From the NCBI RefSeq assembly GCF_009728995.1, contig NZ_VTZW01000016.1:516421-580420 (forward strand): a stretch of DNA of 64,000 nt, given 5' to 3'. The DNA is from Streptomonospora sp. PA3. GTDB lineage: Bacteria > Actinomycetota > Actinomycetes > Streptosporangiales > Streptosporangiaceae. The position numbers and the translations under genes were made by a program. Shown here piece after piece: positions 33,147-42,297 of the stretch. Under the pieces are notes generated by a model, which was not told the DNA's origin, did no database searches, and saw only the letters and a program-made list of their open reading frames with translations. The stretch's first letter is position 1. Every line of letters begins with the position of its first letter.

Positions 33147-34454
33147 ATGCACCTATCGCGCCTCCGTACCTCCTTCCGGCCTCCGGGAGTCGTCCCCGGT
33201 CCCGTGCGCATGCCGGCCCTGGACGGGTTGCGCGGCATCGCCGTGTCAGGGGTGCTGTTGTTCCACACCGGCAACCTGCCCGGCGGCTTCCTCGGTGTCG
33301 ACCTGTTCTTCGTGCTATCGGGGTTCCTCATCACCGGGCTGCTCCTGCGCGAAGCCGAGACAGCCCGCGGGATCTCGCTCGTGTCGTTCTGGGGGCGCCG
33401 ACTGCGGCGGCTGTTCCCCGCCCTGGCACTGGTGCTGGTCGTCGTGACCGTGACGGTCTGGGCGCTGCAGCGGGTCGGCTACCCGGTCACCGATCGCGGC
33501 ATGGTCTCCACGACCGTGGCGGACGGCCTGTGGGTGCAACTGAATCTGGTCAACTGGCATCTGCTTGCCCAGGACGCGAGCTACTGGGACGCCTTCGGCC
33601 GATCGCGGGTGTTCGAGCACCTGTGGAGCATCGCGGTCGAGGAGCAGTTCTATCTGGTGTGGCCCTTCGTCATCGGCGCGATCGCATGGGTGGCGGCACG
33701 GTCGCGGCAGCGTGCCGGGACCGTCGATGCTGCCGCGCTGGCGGTCGCCGTCGCCGTCTCGGCCGTCTCGCTCGTCCTGATGGTCGCCCTGCTCGATCCC
33801 GCCGATCCCACGCGGGTGTACACCGGCACCGACACCAGAGCGTTCTCGCTGCTGCTGGGCGCCGCAGCGGCGACGGCACCGGTCCGCCGCGCGTTCCAGC
33901 ACATCGTGTGGTCGTCCCGCAGTATCGCCGCGTGGGCGGTCGGGATCCTCACGGTGGGGATCCTCGCGTTCTGGGTGCTCGCGGACGGGACCACCACGCC
34001 GGGACTGTTCACCGGCGGTCTGTTGGCGCACGCGATCTCCTGCGCGATCCTCATCGGCTTGTGCGCCGCCGCCACCACCGCGCAGACGCAGAGCACCGCG
34101 GGGACGCCTCGCCTCCCGTTGCCGGTGGGGATGCTGCAGGCGGCGCCGCTGACCCGGCTCGGCGAAATCTCTTACAGCCTCTATCTGTGGCATTGGCCGG
34201 TGATCGTGCTCTTCTCCGCGCAGGAGCACCCGGAGCTGCCGCATTGGCTGCACTCCGCGATCGTCATCGGGATGTCGATCGCCTTCGCCACCGCGTCGAG
34301 GTATCTGGTGGAGGACCCGATCCGGTTCCGGGCGCGGTGGGCGCGAGGGCGCACCGGACTGGTCGTGTTCCTCTTCGCTTCGGCCGCGCTGCTCGCGATG
34401 TGGCTCGCACTGCCGATGCCCGCGGCGCCGCCGATCGACACCGGGCAGCTGTGA
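33147..34454 (+). CDS. Membrane acyltransferase, OafA/YrhL (acyltransferase 3) family
   Basis: The protein is 435 aa from ATG 33147; an in-frame ATG just before PALDGLRG is an alternative. Motifs are PALDGLRGIAVSGVLLFHTG (about 23-42, with the catalytic-type His), DLFFVLSGFLITGLLL, SFWGRRLRRLFPAL and EHLWSIAVEEQFYLVWP. About ten helices are visible. These enzymes transfer acetyl or other acyl groups to cell-envelope sugars. There is no fused SGNH domain, but a separate SGNH lipoprotein 3 kb away shares the same promoter repeat, so the two may work together. Confidence 0.9.
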   Translation: MHLSRLRTSFRPPGVVPGPVRMPALDGLRGIAVSGVLLFHTGNLPGGFLGVDLFFVLSGFLITGLLLREAETARGISLVSFWGRRLRRLFPALALVLVVVTVTVWALQRVGYPVTDRGMVSTTVADGLWVQLNLVNWHLLAQDASYWDAFGRSRVFEHLWSIAVEEQFYLVWPFVIGAIAWVAARSRQRAGTVDAAALAVAVAVSAVSLVLMVALLDPADPTRVYTGTDTRAFSLLLGAAAATAPVRRAFQHIVWSSRSIAAWAVGILTVGILAFWVLADGTTTPGLFTGGLLAHAISCAILIGLCAAATTAQTQSTAGTPRLPLPVGMLQAAPLTRLGEISYSLYLWHWPVIVLFSAQEHPELPHWLHSAIVIGMSIAFATASRYLVEDPIRFRARWARGRTGLVVFLFASAALLAMWLALPMPAAPPIDTGQL

Positions 34455-34524
34455 CCCGCAGACGCATCGGCGGCGGCGGACGAGTCGGGATCGCGGTCCT
34501 GTCGGCCGCGGGCCGAGGGGCGGG

Positions 34525-35004
34525 TCAGCCCAGTACCGGGCAGGTTCGGGGCTCCAGTGCTGTATCGGTGAACCGGATGCCCGCTCGGGTTTCCGTGGAG
34601 CCTCCCGCCTGGATGTGGCCGGCGAGCGCGGTGCATACGATCTGATCCACACCGCCGGCGGTCACTTCGGTGGAGGCGACCGGCACCCGCACACTCATGC
34701 GCTCACCGCTGACGGTCACCTCGGTCCGGGTCACGGGCGTGGGGTCGATGCCGGTACGCACGTCCGAGTCGCCGGGGCCGGTCAACAGCACCGACACGGT
34801 CTCGGACACGGTCCCCAGCCGCCCGGTCTCCCGCTGCTGCGCGGTCAGGTTCCCGTCGTGGTCGAGGAAGTACAGGGTCATTCCGGGCGCGACACCCGTG
34901 GGCGCAGAGGGCCCGGCTTCGATGCCCGATGGCTGCGACCCGCAGCCCGCCGCCAAGGCGAGGACACCCCCGACCAGAGCCGCTGTGAGCGTTCGGTGGT
35001 TCAT
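34525..35004 (-). CDS. GerMN-like lipoprotein
   Basis: The protein is 159 aa from ATG 35004, whose ATGA overlaps the histidine kinase stop. A lipobox LAAGC puts the lipidated Cys at 21. The remainder resembles a GerMN/sporulation-type domain ([27 protein letters not shown]). Lipoproteins of this sort encoded with actinobacterial sensor kinases commonly modulate the sensor from outside the membrane. Confidence 0.8.
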   Translation of the reverse strand: MNHRTLTAALVGGVLALAAGCGSQPSGIEAGPSAPTGVAPGMTLYFLDHDGNLTAQQRETGRLGTVSETVSVLLTGPGDSDVRTGIDPTPVTRTEVTVSGERMSVRVPVASTEVTAGGVDQIVCTALAGHIQAGGSTETRAGIRFTDTALEPRTCPVLG

Positions 35005-36518
35005 TCGCCCTGCTCCTGATGGACCTCGCCGGTGGCCGGCTCCGGGGCCCGTGGGAGCCGGAGCGTGAAGACGGCGCCGCCGCCGGGGTGGTTCGCGGCC
35101 GTGATCTCCCCGCCGTGGAGGAGCGCGTTCTCGCGGGCGATCGCCAGGCCAAGGCCGCTGCCGGGAGTGCGGGCGCGTGCGGCGTCGGCCTTGTAGAACC
35201 GGGAGAAGACATGCGGCAGAACATCGTCGGGCATCCCGGGGCCGGAATCGATCACCTGCACACTCGCCCCTTCACTCGTCGCCGTGATGACCACTCGCAC
35301 CGGTGCGCCGCCGTGCGTGAGGGCGTTGCCGATGAGGTTCGCCATGGTCACGTCGATGCGACGCCGGTCAGCCATCACCGTGGGGCCGCCCGGGCCGGCG
35401 GCGGGCCCGGTGATGACCACGTCGTCGGACCAGCCGCGGGTGCGCACACAGGTGCTGATCACCTCGAACAGATCGGTCTCCTCCCAACGCGGTTGCGCTG
35501 TGCCGGCGTCGATCCGGGCGATGTCCAGAATGTCCTCGACGAGCTCCACCAGGCGCCGTGTTTCGATGACGGCCAGCTGTGCGGATTCCCGAGCCTCCTC
35601 CTCATCCGCGGAACGCGTGCTGTTCGCGCGCGGCAGTATGTCGTGCAGGACTTCGACCGTAGCGGTCAGGGTCGTCAGCGGCGTGCGCAGCTCGTGGGAG
35701 ACATCGGCGGCGAAACGGCGGGAGTCTTCTTCCATCCTGGCCATCGACTCCATCGAGTCCTGCAGTGACGCGGCCATATCGTTGACGGTGCGGGTCAGCC
35801 GGGCCAGTTCGTCGACCCCGGCGGGTTCCGTACGTGCGGCCAGATCTCCCTGCGCGAGGCGCTGGGCCGTTTCCCGCAACCGGGCCACCGGACGCAGCAC
35901 GCCTTGCGAGGCCAGCAGCGCGAGCAGCACCGCCAACGGCAGCACGGCCAGCGTCGTTGTCGCCGCACCGCGGACGAGACCGTCGACCTGCTCCTCCACG
36001 TCGGTGAGGTCGCGTGCCGCATACACCTCGATCCCCGAAGGGGCCTGGGTCCCGTCGGGTGCCGTGATCATCACCGGGGCGCCAATCAGCAGCCACGGCC
36101 TCCCGTCGATACGTACCCGCTGGGTCAGCACACGAGGATCCTCGCTGTCGGCTTGGGCGTTCATCGCCTGACGCAGTTCGGCCGGCACCACCTGCGCGCC
36201 CGAGGCGAAGACGCCATCGCCCGACGCCGCGTCGCCGTAGCGGACGAGCGAATGCTCACCCGCGGCGATCCGCAGCCGGTCGAGGGAACCGCGGCCTGGG
36301 GGATACTGCGCGGACGGGGCGGCCTGAGTGATCCGCCCGGCGAGGTCTTCGGTGTGGTAGCGCCGGTGCGCCTCGAACAGCGACGCCGTGGACTGCTGCA
36401 CCCCCGCCCAGGCGGCCGCGGTCGCACCGAGTGCGGCGGCGAAGACGACAGTGACGATCAGCCGCCCTCGCAGCCCCGACATCCCGCGCAGGAGCCTTCG
36501 GATCCGGGAGGCCCTCAC
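35001..36518 (-). CDS. Sensor histidine kinase (two-component system)
   Basis: The protein is 505 aa. GTG 36518 is chosen because GTGA overlaps the regulator stop by 4 bases. Two membrane helices (about 17-40 and 180-205) enclose an extracellular sensor of about 140 residues. HAMP (about 205-260) follows, then a HisKA box [12 protein letters not shown] with the phospho-His near residue 280, and a HATPase domain ending with [13 protein letters not shown]. Signal unknown; linkage to an acyltransferase and two lipoproteins points to cell-envelope sensing, similar to CseC/CseB systems. Confidence 0.92.
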   Translation of the reverse strand: MRASRIRRLLRGMSGLRGRLIVTVVFAAALGATAAAWAGVQQSTASLFEAHRRYHTEDLAGRITQAAPSAQYPPGRGSLDRLRIAAGEHSLVRYGDAASGDGVFASGAQVVPAELRQAMNAQADSEDPRVLTQRVRIDGRPWLLIGAPVMITAPDGTQAPSGIEVYAARDLTDVEEQVDGLVRGAATTTLAVLPLAVLLALLASQGVLRPVARLRETAQRLAQGDLAARTEPAGVDELARLTRTVNDMAASLQDSMESMARMEEDSRRFAADVSHELRTPLTTLTATVEVLHDILPRANSTRSADEEEARESAQLAVIETRRLVELVEDILDIARIDAGTAQPRWEETDLFEVISTCVRTRGWSDDVVITGPAAGPGGPTVMADRRRIDVTMANLIGNALTHGGAPVRVVITATSEGASVQVIDSGPGMPDDVLPHVFSRFYKADAARARTPGSGLGLAIARENALLHGGEITAANHPGGGAVFTLRLPRAPEPATGEVHQEQGE

Positions 36519-37189
36519 ACCGGGCCGAACCTGTATCCGAATCCGCGCACGGTCTGTACGTACTCCGGTCGTGCCGGATCGGTCTCGATCTTCGCCCGCA
36601 GCCGCATCACGCCGTTGTCCACCAGCCGGGAATCGCCGAGGTACCCCTGCTCCCACACCTCTTCCAGAAGCTGCTCCCGACTGAACACCCGCCCCGGCGC
36701 TCTGGACAGGGCCAGCAGCAGGCGCAACTCCGTGGGCGTGAGCCCGACTTCCCGGCCGTCGACCGAGACCGCCAGCGCCTCGGTGTCGATGCGCAGCCCG
36801 CGGTGCGTGCGCACCCCGTCGGGATCGCCCACCGCCCGGCGCAGGACGGCACGGATGCGCGCGTCCAACACCGTGGGCCGCACCGGTTTGACGACGTAGT
36901 CGTCCGCGCCCGCCTCCAGCCCGGTGATCACGTCGAAGTCGTCGCCGCGAGCGGTCAGCACGATGATCGGAACCTGCGACGACTCCCGGATTCGGCGGCA
37001 GACCTCGAAGCCGTCCATGCCGGGAAGCATCAGATCCAGCACGATCACGTCCGCACCACCGATGCCGAACCGCGCCAGCCCGTCCTCACCGTCTTCGGCG
37101 GCCTCGATGCGGTGCCCGTGGCGTTTCAGGGCGAGCTGCAGCCCGCGCCTGACGAGCGCGTCGTCTTCGATCAGCAGGACAGTAGCCAC
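36515..37189 (-). CDS. OmpR-family response regulator
   Basis: The protein is 224 aa from GTG 37189. The receiver domain has acidic pair EDD (about 8-10), phospho-Asp in [11 protein letters not shown] (about 52) and Lys in VVKP (about 101). The winged-helix C-terminus includes [12 protein letters not shown] and [11 protein letters not shown]. It is co-transcribed with its kinase and a lipoprotein. The direct repeat TGCGACA-N4-TGCGACA, about 65 bases upstream and also before the acyltransferase, is the best candidate for its binding site. Confidence 0.92.
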   Translation of the reverse strand: MATVLLIEDDALVRRGLQLALKRHGHRIEAAEDGEDGLARFGIGGADVIVLDLMLPGMDGFEVCRRIRESSQVPIIVLTARGDDFDVITGLEAGADDYVVKPVRPTVLDARIRAVLRRAVGDPDGVRTHRGLRIDTEALAVSVDGREVGLTPTELRLLLALSRAPGRVFSREQLLEEVWEQGYLGDSRLVDNGVMRLRAKIETDPARPEYVQTVRGFGYRFGPV

Positions 37190-37251
37190 GCCGCCGATCG
37201 TAGGAGACACGTCTGCCTGGGCTGCGGCCGAAGACCGGCGACGGCCGGTTC

Positions 37252-37269
37252 TGCGACACAACTGCGACA
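37252..37269. promoter_or_regulatory. Direct repeat TGCGACA-N4-TGCGACA between regulator and SGNH gene
   Basis: TGCGACA at 37252-37258 and 37263-37269 repeats the arrangement at 33085-33102. It lies in the 123-base divergent promoter region between the response regulator and the SGNH lipoprotein, with a TACACA (about 37274-37279) as possible -10 for the latter. It suggests autoregulation and joint control. Confidence 0.65.
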
Positions 37270-37312
37270 CGCCTACACAACGGCCGCGACAGCAGGTTGC
37301 GAGAGTCCAACC

Positions 37313-38143
37313 ATGCGAACGAACGCCGCGAACACCGCCGCTCCGACCACCACCGCCTCCTGGGGCCTCAGCGACCGGCTGTGCCGGGCAACGGGCGTCG
37401 CGTCGGTCCTTCTCGCAGCCATGGCGCTGGCCGCCTGCGGCGCCGGTGAGGCCGGCGACGCCGATAGCGGCGGATCGACCGATTCCGCACAGGCCGCCGA
37501 CGCGGGCCTGTCGCCCGTCCTCTTTCTCGGCGACTCCGTCGCCGCAGGTCAAGCAGTCGCCCTCCAGCAAGGGCTGGCAGAAAGCGGCGTGACGTTCATA
37601 GACGCCACCTCCACCGGAGGCGGCAATCTCGTCGGACCCAACGCCGAGGCGCAATGGAAGGCGCTGCCCGAGACACTCGAACGGGCCGAAGGCGGCGTCG
37701 TGCTCTACCAGCTCACCACCTACGACTGGGGTGCCCCCGGCGAACAGCGCGCCGCATACGAACGCCTCGCCGAGACCGCCGCAAGCCTCGATGCCGACGT
37801 CCTCCTCGTATCGATGCCGCCCATTCGGCCCGACGAGTTCTACGAGCCCCACATGGACGAACTCGCCAACGCCGACGACGCCGCCCGACAGGTCGCGGAG
37901 GACCTCGACGGCGTCGACTACCTCGACGCCTCCGAGGTATGGGGCGATGAATACGCCAGGGAGCGCGGCGGCGCGATCGACCGCAGCGACGACGGGATCC
38001 ACACCTGCCCCCAGGGCGCAGCCCGATTCACCGATTGGATCCTCGAACAGCTCGCCGACCGCTACGACGGATTCACCCCGGCAGACCCCGACACCTGGGC
38101 GAACACGGGCTGGTCCGACAGCGAACTCTTTCACGGCTGCTGA
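37313..38143 (+). CDS. SGNH/GDSL-hydrolase-like lipoprotein
   Basis: The protein is 276 aa from ATG 37313. A signal sequence ends in the lipobox LAAC (Cys about 42). The block-I nucleophile Ser is in FLGDSVAAG (about 75-83), and the late catalytic pair is in DDGIHTC (Asp..His, about 225-231). This fold often works with OafA-type acyltransferases, moving acyl groups on the outer face. It diverges from the two-component system and shares a regulatory repeat with the acyltransferase. Confidence 0.85.
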   Translation: MRTNAANTAAPTTTASWGLSDRLCRATGVASVLLAAMALAACGAGEAGDADSGGSTDSAQAADAGLSPVLFLGDSVAAGQAVALQQGLAESGVTFIDATSTGGGNLVGPNAEAQWKALPETLERAEGGVVLYQLTTYDWGAPGEQRAAYERLAETAASLDADVLLVSMPPIRPDEFYEPHMDELANADDAARQVAEDLDGVDYLDASEVWGDEYARERGGAIDRSDDGIHTCPQGAARFTDWILEQLADRYDGFTPADPDTWANTGWSDSELFHGC

Positions 38144-38334
38144 TACCCCGGCCGACTGGAGCTCGTGCCCCACGCCGCCTTCGATGAGGCCTGCCGGTGG
38201 CGTTCGGCGCGGGGCGGGTTCGGCGACCTGGACGGAGGTGTCCTGCAGCGGAATACGGACGCCCTCGGACGGGGAGCAGGTCGCCGCCGTGGTGGCGCAG
38301 CAGGTGGCCGTGCGCGCGAGCGGCCAGGCGATTC

Positions 38335-39306
38335 TCAACGCGGTCGCGTGTCGCTCAGCACGTCGTTCACGGCGAACTGCGGTCGGCCCGCGAGCGCTGC
38401 CAGGAGCTCCTCGGCCCCTCGGCGGCCCGCAGCCGCCCGTGCTTCAGCGGTCTGTCCCGCCAGGTGGGAGTAGACGACGATGCCGTCGACGCCGCGCAGC
38501 GGGCTGTCGGAGGGAAGCGGCTCCCTGCTCGCGACGTCCAGGGCGGCGCCCGCGATCTCTCCCCGCCGCACGGCCGCGGCCAGCGCGTCCTCATCGACGA
38601 TGGGTCCGCGCGCGGTGTTGATCAGCAGCGCCGTCGTCTTCATCCGCTTGAACGCCGATTCGTCCAGCAACCCCCGGGTCCGTTCCGTAAGCGACGTGTG
38701 GACCGAGACGTAGTCGGAGGCGGCCAGCAGCTCGGGCAGGTCCACGAACCGCACCGCCGGATCGTTTCGCAACCGGGCCGGCACGCCGGTCGTGCAGACC
38801 ACGGCCATACGGAACGCGCGGGCCAGGGGCACCACCGCCCGCGCTGAAGCCCCGTAGCCGATGAGGCCGAGCGTGGAGCCGCGCAGTTCGCGCCCGTCCT
38901 CGCGCGGCCAGGCCCCCTGGGAGACGCCGTGCGCGGACTGCACCAGGCGCCTGGCCCCCGCGAGCAGCAGGCCGATGGTGTACTCGGCCACGGCGTTGGC
39001 GTTGACGCCGGGGAGGTTGCTCACGGTGATCCCGAGTCTCCCGGCGGCGGCGACGTCGATCGAGTCGTAGCCCACGCCCGTGCGCACGACGGAGCGCAGC
39101 CGCGGTGCGCGGGCGAGGACGTCGGCAGTCAGCGGTTCGTTGGCCACCAGGGCGGCGTCGACATCGGCGAGCGCGGCCGCGAGCTGTTCGGGGTCCCGCC
39201 GGCCGGCCATCGGCAGGTGCACGGTCTCCAGCCCGGCACGCCGCAGGAACCGGTCGACGTCGTCGCCGGGGCGGAGGTAATCCGTGGTGATCAGAACGCG
39301 CGGCAC
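38335..39306 (-). CDS. D-2-hydroxyacid dehydrogenase of the GntR cassette
   Basis: The protein is 323 aa from GTG 39306 with AGGAGGAG upstream. It has GLIGYGASA for the cofactor (one Gly replaced at the third motif position), INTARGPIVDED with the catalytic Arg, SREPLP with Glu and YSHLAG with His. It diverges from the gntR gene, with the operator TTGCTATAGCAA between them. It probably processes a hydroxyacid in the catabolic cassette that includes DUF1446/DUF4387 and the MFS importer; not part of the phosphonate cluster. Confidence 0.87.
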   Translation of the reverse strand: MPRVLITTDYLRPGDDVDRFLRRAGLETVHLPMAGRRDPEQLAAALADVDAALVANEPLTADVLARAPRLRSVVRTGVGYDSIDVAAAGRLGITVSNLPGVNANAVAEYTIGLLLAGARRLVQSAHGVSQGAWPREDGRELRGSTLGLIGYGASARAVVPLARAFRMAVVCTTGVPARLRNDPAVRFVDLPELLAASDYVSVHTSLTERTRGLLDESAFKRMKTTALLINTARGPIVDEDALAAAVRRGEIAGAALDVASREPLPSDSPLRGVDGIVVYSHLAGQTAEARAAAGRRGAEELLAALAGRPQFAVNDVLSDTRPR

Positions 39307-39418
39307 AGTCTTCTCCTCCTGGGGCCGGGCCCGGTAAGGCGCGATCGAGCGGGCCCGCCGCTGCACAGCGCCGGGCCTGCCACGGCCAAGGCCGCGAAGC
39401 TGGAAGGACGCCAGACCG

Positions 39419-39430
39419 TTGCTATAGCAA
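39419..39430. promoter_or_regulatory. GntR operator between dehydrogenase and gntR
   Basis: TTGCTATAGCAA is a perfect 12-bp palindrome. The same core recurs at 43632-43647. On the minus strand TTGTTA, 16 bases, then TATAGC could be the promoter of the dehydrogenase, so the palindrome would cover the -10. A rightward TTGACA lies at 39433-39438. Confidence 0.75.
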
Positions 39431-39468
39431 GATTGACAACATTAACAAGCATTCTTGCTGTGGCGTAT

Positions 39469-40230
39469 ATGGTGAATGCCGTGGCGAGAGAATCGTTGAA
39501 GGGTCTGACGGCCGAGACGCTGGCCGACCGCGCGTACCGCGCCATCCGCGACGCGGTCACGACCGGCGAACTGCGCCCTGGGCAGAAGGTCACCGAACGC
39601 GGGCTCGCCGAGCGGTTGTCGGTCAGCCCGACGCCGGTGCGCGAGGCCATCCGCCGCCTGGAGCAGGACGGCTTCCTCGAACGGACCGGGCCGCGCACGG
39701 TTCAGGTGGTGGCGTTCGCGGACGCCGCGAGGCAGGATCTGGCCGAGGTCGAGGTGGCCCTTCGCGGGATGGTGGCCCGTTTCGGAGCGCGGCACGCGAC
39801 CCCGGCGCAACTCGATCATCTCGACGCCGTTCTCGACGAAGCCGACGACCTGCTGATCCTCATCCGGCAGCGCCACGAGGCGGGCCAGGACGTGTCGCGC
39901 CACGTGGGTCGGCTCCTCGATACGATGCAGCGATTCAACGAGGTGGTCGAGGCCTGCGCCAACAATCCCGTCCTCGTGCGCCTGCTCGACCAGACCCGGG
40001 TGTTCTCCTGGCCGGAGCGGCGCGCCCGCCTGATCGAGCGGATCAGCCGGAACGACAGGTTCGGCCTGGACCGCTACGGCAGCCACCGCGCGCTCGTCCG
40101 GGCGCTGAGGGCGGGCGACTCCGCGGCGGCCGAGGCCCTCGTGATCGAGGACGCCCGCGGCGGACTCGGAGATCTGCTCGCCGCACCCACGGCTCCGGCG
40201 GAGTCGGCGGAGTCCGCCGACCGGGCCTGA
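39469..40230 (+). CDS. GntR-family regulator (FCD/VanR type)
   Basis: The protein is 253 aa from ATG 39469; GTG 39481 is possible. The N-terminal winged helix covers LADRAYRAIRDAVTTGELRPGQKVTERGLAE..SPTPVREAIRRLEQDGFL, ending near residue 85. An all-helical FCD ligand domain follows (AEVEVALRGMVARF ... GSHRALVRALRAGD). The cognate site is inferred to be TTGCTATAGCAA, which lies just upstream and before the MFS gene at 43.6 kb. It likely represses the cassette until a hydroxyacid or terpenoid-acid ligand binds. Confidence 0.9.
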   Translation: MVNAVARESLKGLTAETLADRAYRAIRDAVTTGELRPGQKVTERGLAERLSVSPTPVREAIRRLEQDGFLERTGPRTVQVVAFADAARQDLAEVEVALRGMVARFGARHATPAQLDHLDAVLDEADDLLILIRQRHEAGQDVSRHVGRLLDTMQRFNEVVEACANNPVLVRLLDQTRVFSWPERRARLIERISRNDRFGLDRYGSHRALVRALRAGDSAAAEALVIEDARGGLGDLLAAPTAPAESAESADRA

Positions 40231-40336
40231 GTTCGCGCGCGAGGGACGCCGCACCGTTCGCGATCCCACTGAGGGCGGCCGGGATCGCCGCTCGCCCGGA
40301 GTCCTCCGGGTCGGCTGGGGACGTCGGACGGGCGCC

Positions 40337-40371
40337 GCCGCCTCCCCGGGCGGCTCGGTCGGGGAGGCGGC
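40337..40371. terminator. Hairpin between gntR and DUF4387 genes
   Basis: GCCGCCTCCCC (40337-40347) and GGGGAGGCGGC (40361-40371) form an 11-bp perfect inverted repeat with a 13-base loop between the converging genes. Confidence 0.65.
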
Positions 40372-40403
40372 GCGCGTGCGGTTCTCCGCGCCCGGAGCCG
40401 GCG

Positions 40404-40748
40404 TCAATCGGTGCCTCCGCTCCCCCGCGCGTCGGCGGCGGGCGGGACCAGCAGTGCCAGGGGGACGTGGTGCTGGCCCGAGTGGACGTCGCGGTCTCGG
40501 AGCCCGCCTTGGGGGACGGGGCGGGGGAAGGAGATCTTCACGACGTTGAGATCGGGGATGCGGAAGATCCGCACCTGTTCTGCCGGGACGCCGTACAGCC
40601 GGGCGACCACCTCTTCGTTGAGGACGTCCTCGTCGGCGGCAGCGGCGTAGCCGGCCTCGTCGCGCATGAACAGCTCCATGGTCGTCCAGAACGGGCCGGC
40701 GTTCTTCGAACGGACTTCCAATGCGAGCTCGCCCAAGGTCTCAGGCAT
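40404..40748 (-). CDS. DUF4387 protein
   Basis: The protein is 114 aa from ATG 40748, overlapping the stop of the DUF1446 gene by 8 bases. LALEVRSKNAGPFW (about 7-20), TMELFMRDEAGY and a final HSGQHHVPL segment are typical of DUF4387. This small protein is nearly always encoded with DUF1446/AtuA-like proteins and probably forms a complex with it. Confidence 0.85.
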   Translation of the reverse strand: MPETLGELALEVRSKNAGPFWTTMELFMRDEAGYAAAADEDVLNEEVVARLYGVPAEQVRIFRIPDLNVVKISFPRPVPQGGLRDRDVHSGQHHVPLALLVPPAADARGSGGTD

Positions 40749-42117
40749 CGGCGGGGGCCTTTCGGTACTCGGTGCGGAACAGTTCGGTGGGGTCGTCGAC
40801 GTCCACGACGTGGTTGAGGACGAATTCATAGGCCGGGCCGCGTTCGGTCTCGGCCGGTGAGAAGGGGAAGGCCGTGCTCGGCAGGTAGGCCATGTCGGCC
40901 GTGGGCAGGTGCAGCATGAGCGGGTTGGCGACCTTTGCGATCGCCGTGGCCGTGGCCTGGTCGGGCGCGCGGACCAGGAGCATCACGGCGACTTCGCGTG
41001 CCGGGCCGGTGGCCGGGTCGTGTTCTGCGAGGACGGCGTTGTGGCCGTAGAGCCGGATGTCGACGGCGTAGTCGCCGACATCCAGGCGCAGCGTCCTGGC
41101 GACCCACTCGCCCAGCACCTTGTGCAGGAGAGTGGCCCACTCCTCGATGTTCGCCAGGATGTGCGGGTCGCGGATCGCGGTGAACGACATGGTCTCGTAC
41201 CCGCTGATGCGCGCCCCCTCCAGCTTGATCGTGTGCTGCGGTGCGGGTTCGAACTCCGAGCCCTCCACCCTGACGGTGCGCTCGTCGACGGCGCGGTAGG
41301 TCGCTGCGGTGACGTCGATCGTGCCCGCCGGTTCGCGCATCCGGAACGGGTCGGCGGTCTCGTAGAGCATGTGCGCGGCCACCGATGCGGGTGTGCAGGA
41401 CGCGGCCGGGTTGAGCGGCTCGATGGTGAATCCGTGCGCATCGATGGTGGCCAGCACCCCGCCGGCGCGCGGGTCGGTGGTGCACTGGCCGCCGCATTCG
41501 ACGATCTTCGCGGCGTGCCAGGCCGGACCGGGCGGCATGCCGCGCATGAGCGGGTAGGCGGCGGCCACGGCGGTGTCGGTGGCGCGTCCGGCCAGGACGA
41601 CCTGGGCGCCGCCGCGCAGCGCGGCCTCGATGGGCTCGTGGCCCATCATGCCGACGATGCGGGTGCAGCCTTCCAGGGTCGTCGCGTCGAGGGCGCCGTG
41701 CGGCGGCAGCGGGTGGATCGCTCCGGCCGCCAGGCGCTCGACGAGTGCGGAGTCCTTCTGCTCGCTGTAGATCGCGGCGACGGCCAGGTCGAGCCCTTCC
41801 GCGACCAGGATGTCCGTGGTGATCTCGGCGATCCAGTCGACGCCGGCGTCGGTCCCGCCGGTGCCGCAGGAACCGACGATGAGGGGGATCCGGGCCTCGG
41901 CCGCCGCTTTCAGCAGGGTGCGCAGGTCCCACTCGACCTGTGCCCGCGTGGTCTTGGGCGTGGCGGATCCGAGGTAGAACGGCCCCGAGTCGGTGGAGCC
42001 GCCGTCGACCGCGATGACGTCGGCGCCGAGCTGAAGCCCGCGCTCGATCGTCTCGGGCGGGAACCCGCCTCCCAGCATGCCTGTCGGCACGAGGACGCGT
42101 ATTGCGGTGTCGTTCAC
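40741..42117 (-). CDS. DUF1446 (AtuA-like) protein
   Basis: The protein is 458 aa from GTG 42117, with AAGGAG about 8 bases upstream. VLVPTGMLGGGFPPETIERG at the start, VDGGSTDSGPFYLG (about 38-51) and GSCGTGGTDAGVDW (about 83-96) are the conserved glycine-rich blocks of this family. Members take part in acyclic terpene and related hydroxyacid breakdown (AtuA) but the reaction is not settled. Coupling to DUF4387, an MFS transporter and a GntR operator marks a catabolic cassette for an imported organic acid. Confidence 0.87.
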   Translation of the reverse strand: MNDTAIRVLVPTGMLGGGFPPETIERGLQLGADVIAVDGGSTDSGPFYLGSATPKTTRAQVEWDLRTLLKAAAEARIPLIVGSCGTGGTDAGVDWIAEITTDILVAEGLDLAVAAIYSEQKDSALVERLAAGAIHPLPPHGALDATTLEGCTRIVGMMGHEPIEAALRGGAQVVLAGRATDTAVAAAYPLMRGMPPGPAWHAAKIVECGGQCTTDPRAGGVLATIDAHGFTIEPLNPAASCTPASVAAHMLYETADPFRMREPAGTIDVTAATYRAVDERTVRVEGSEFEPAPQHTIKLEGARISGYETMSFTAIRDPHILANIEEWATLLHKVLGEWVARTLRLDVGDYAVDIRLYGHNAVLAEHDPATGPAREVAVMLLVRAPDQATATAIAKVANPLMLHLPTADMAYLPSTAFPFSPAETERGPAYEFVLNHVVDVDDPTELFRTEYRKAPADA

Positions 42118-42297
42118 GTGGTCGCTCCTTGTCGTGGATCCTGCATGGCTCATGCGGTCGCCCCGCCGCGGCTCGCTCGGCGGCCGGCCGGACACGGCGC
42201 ATCCGCCGAGGAACGTTCCTTCCAGGCACCGGTAGCCGTGGACCGCAGTTGCGCAGTGAGGGAACGGGCCTGCCGGCTCGGCTCTCGATGCCTCCTC

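Noticed and set aside
38335-39306. Third 2-hydroxyacid dehydrogenase as phosphonopyruvate reductase
   Set aside because: Its promoter carries the GntR palindrome shared with the DUF1446/MFS operon, so it belongs to that cassette.
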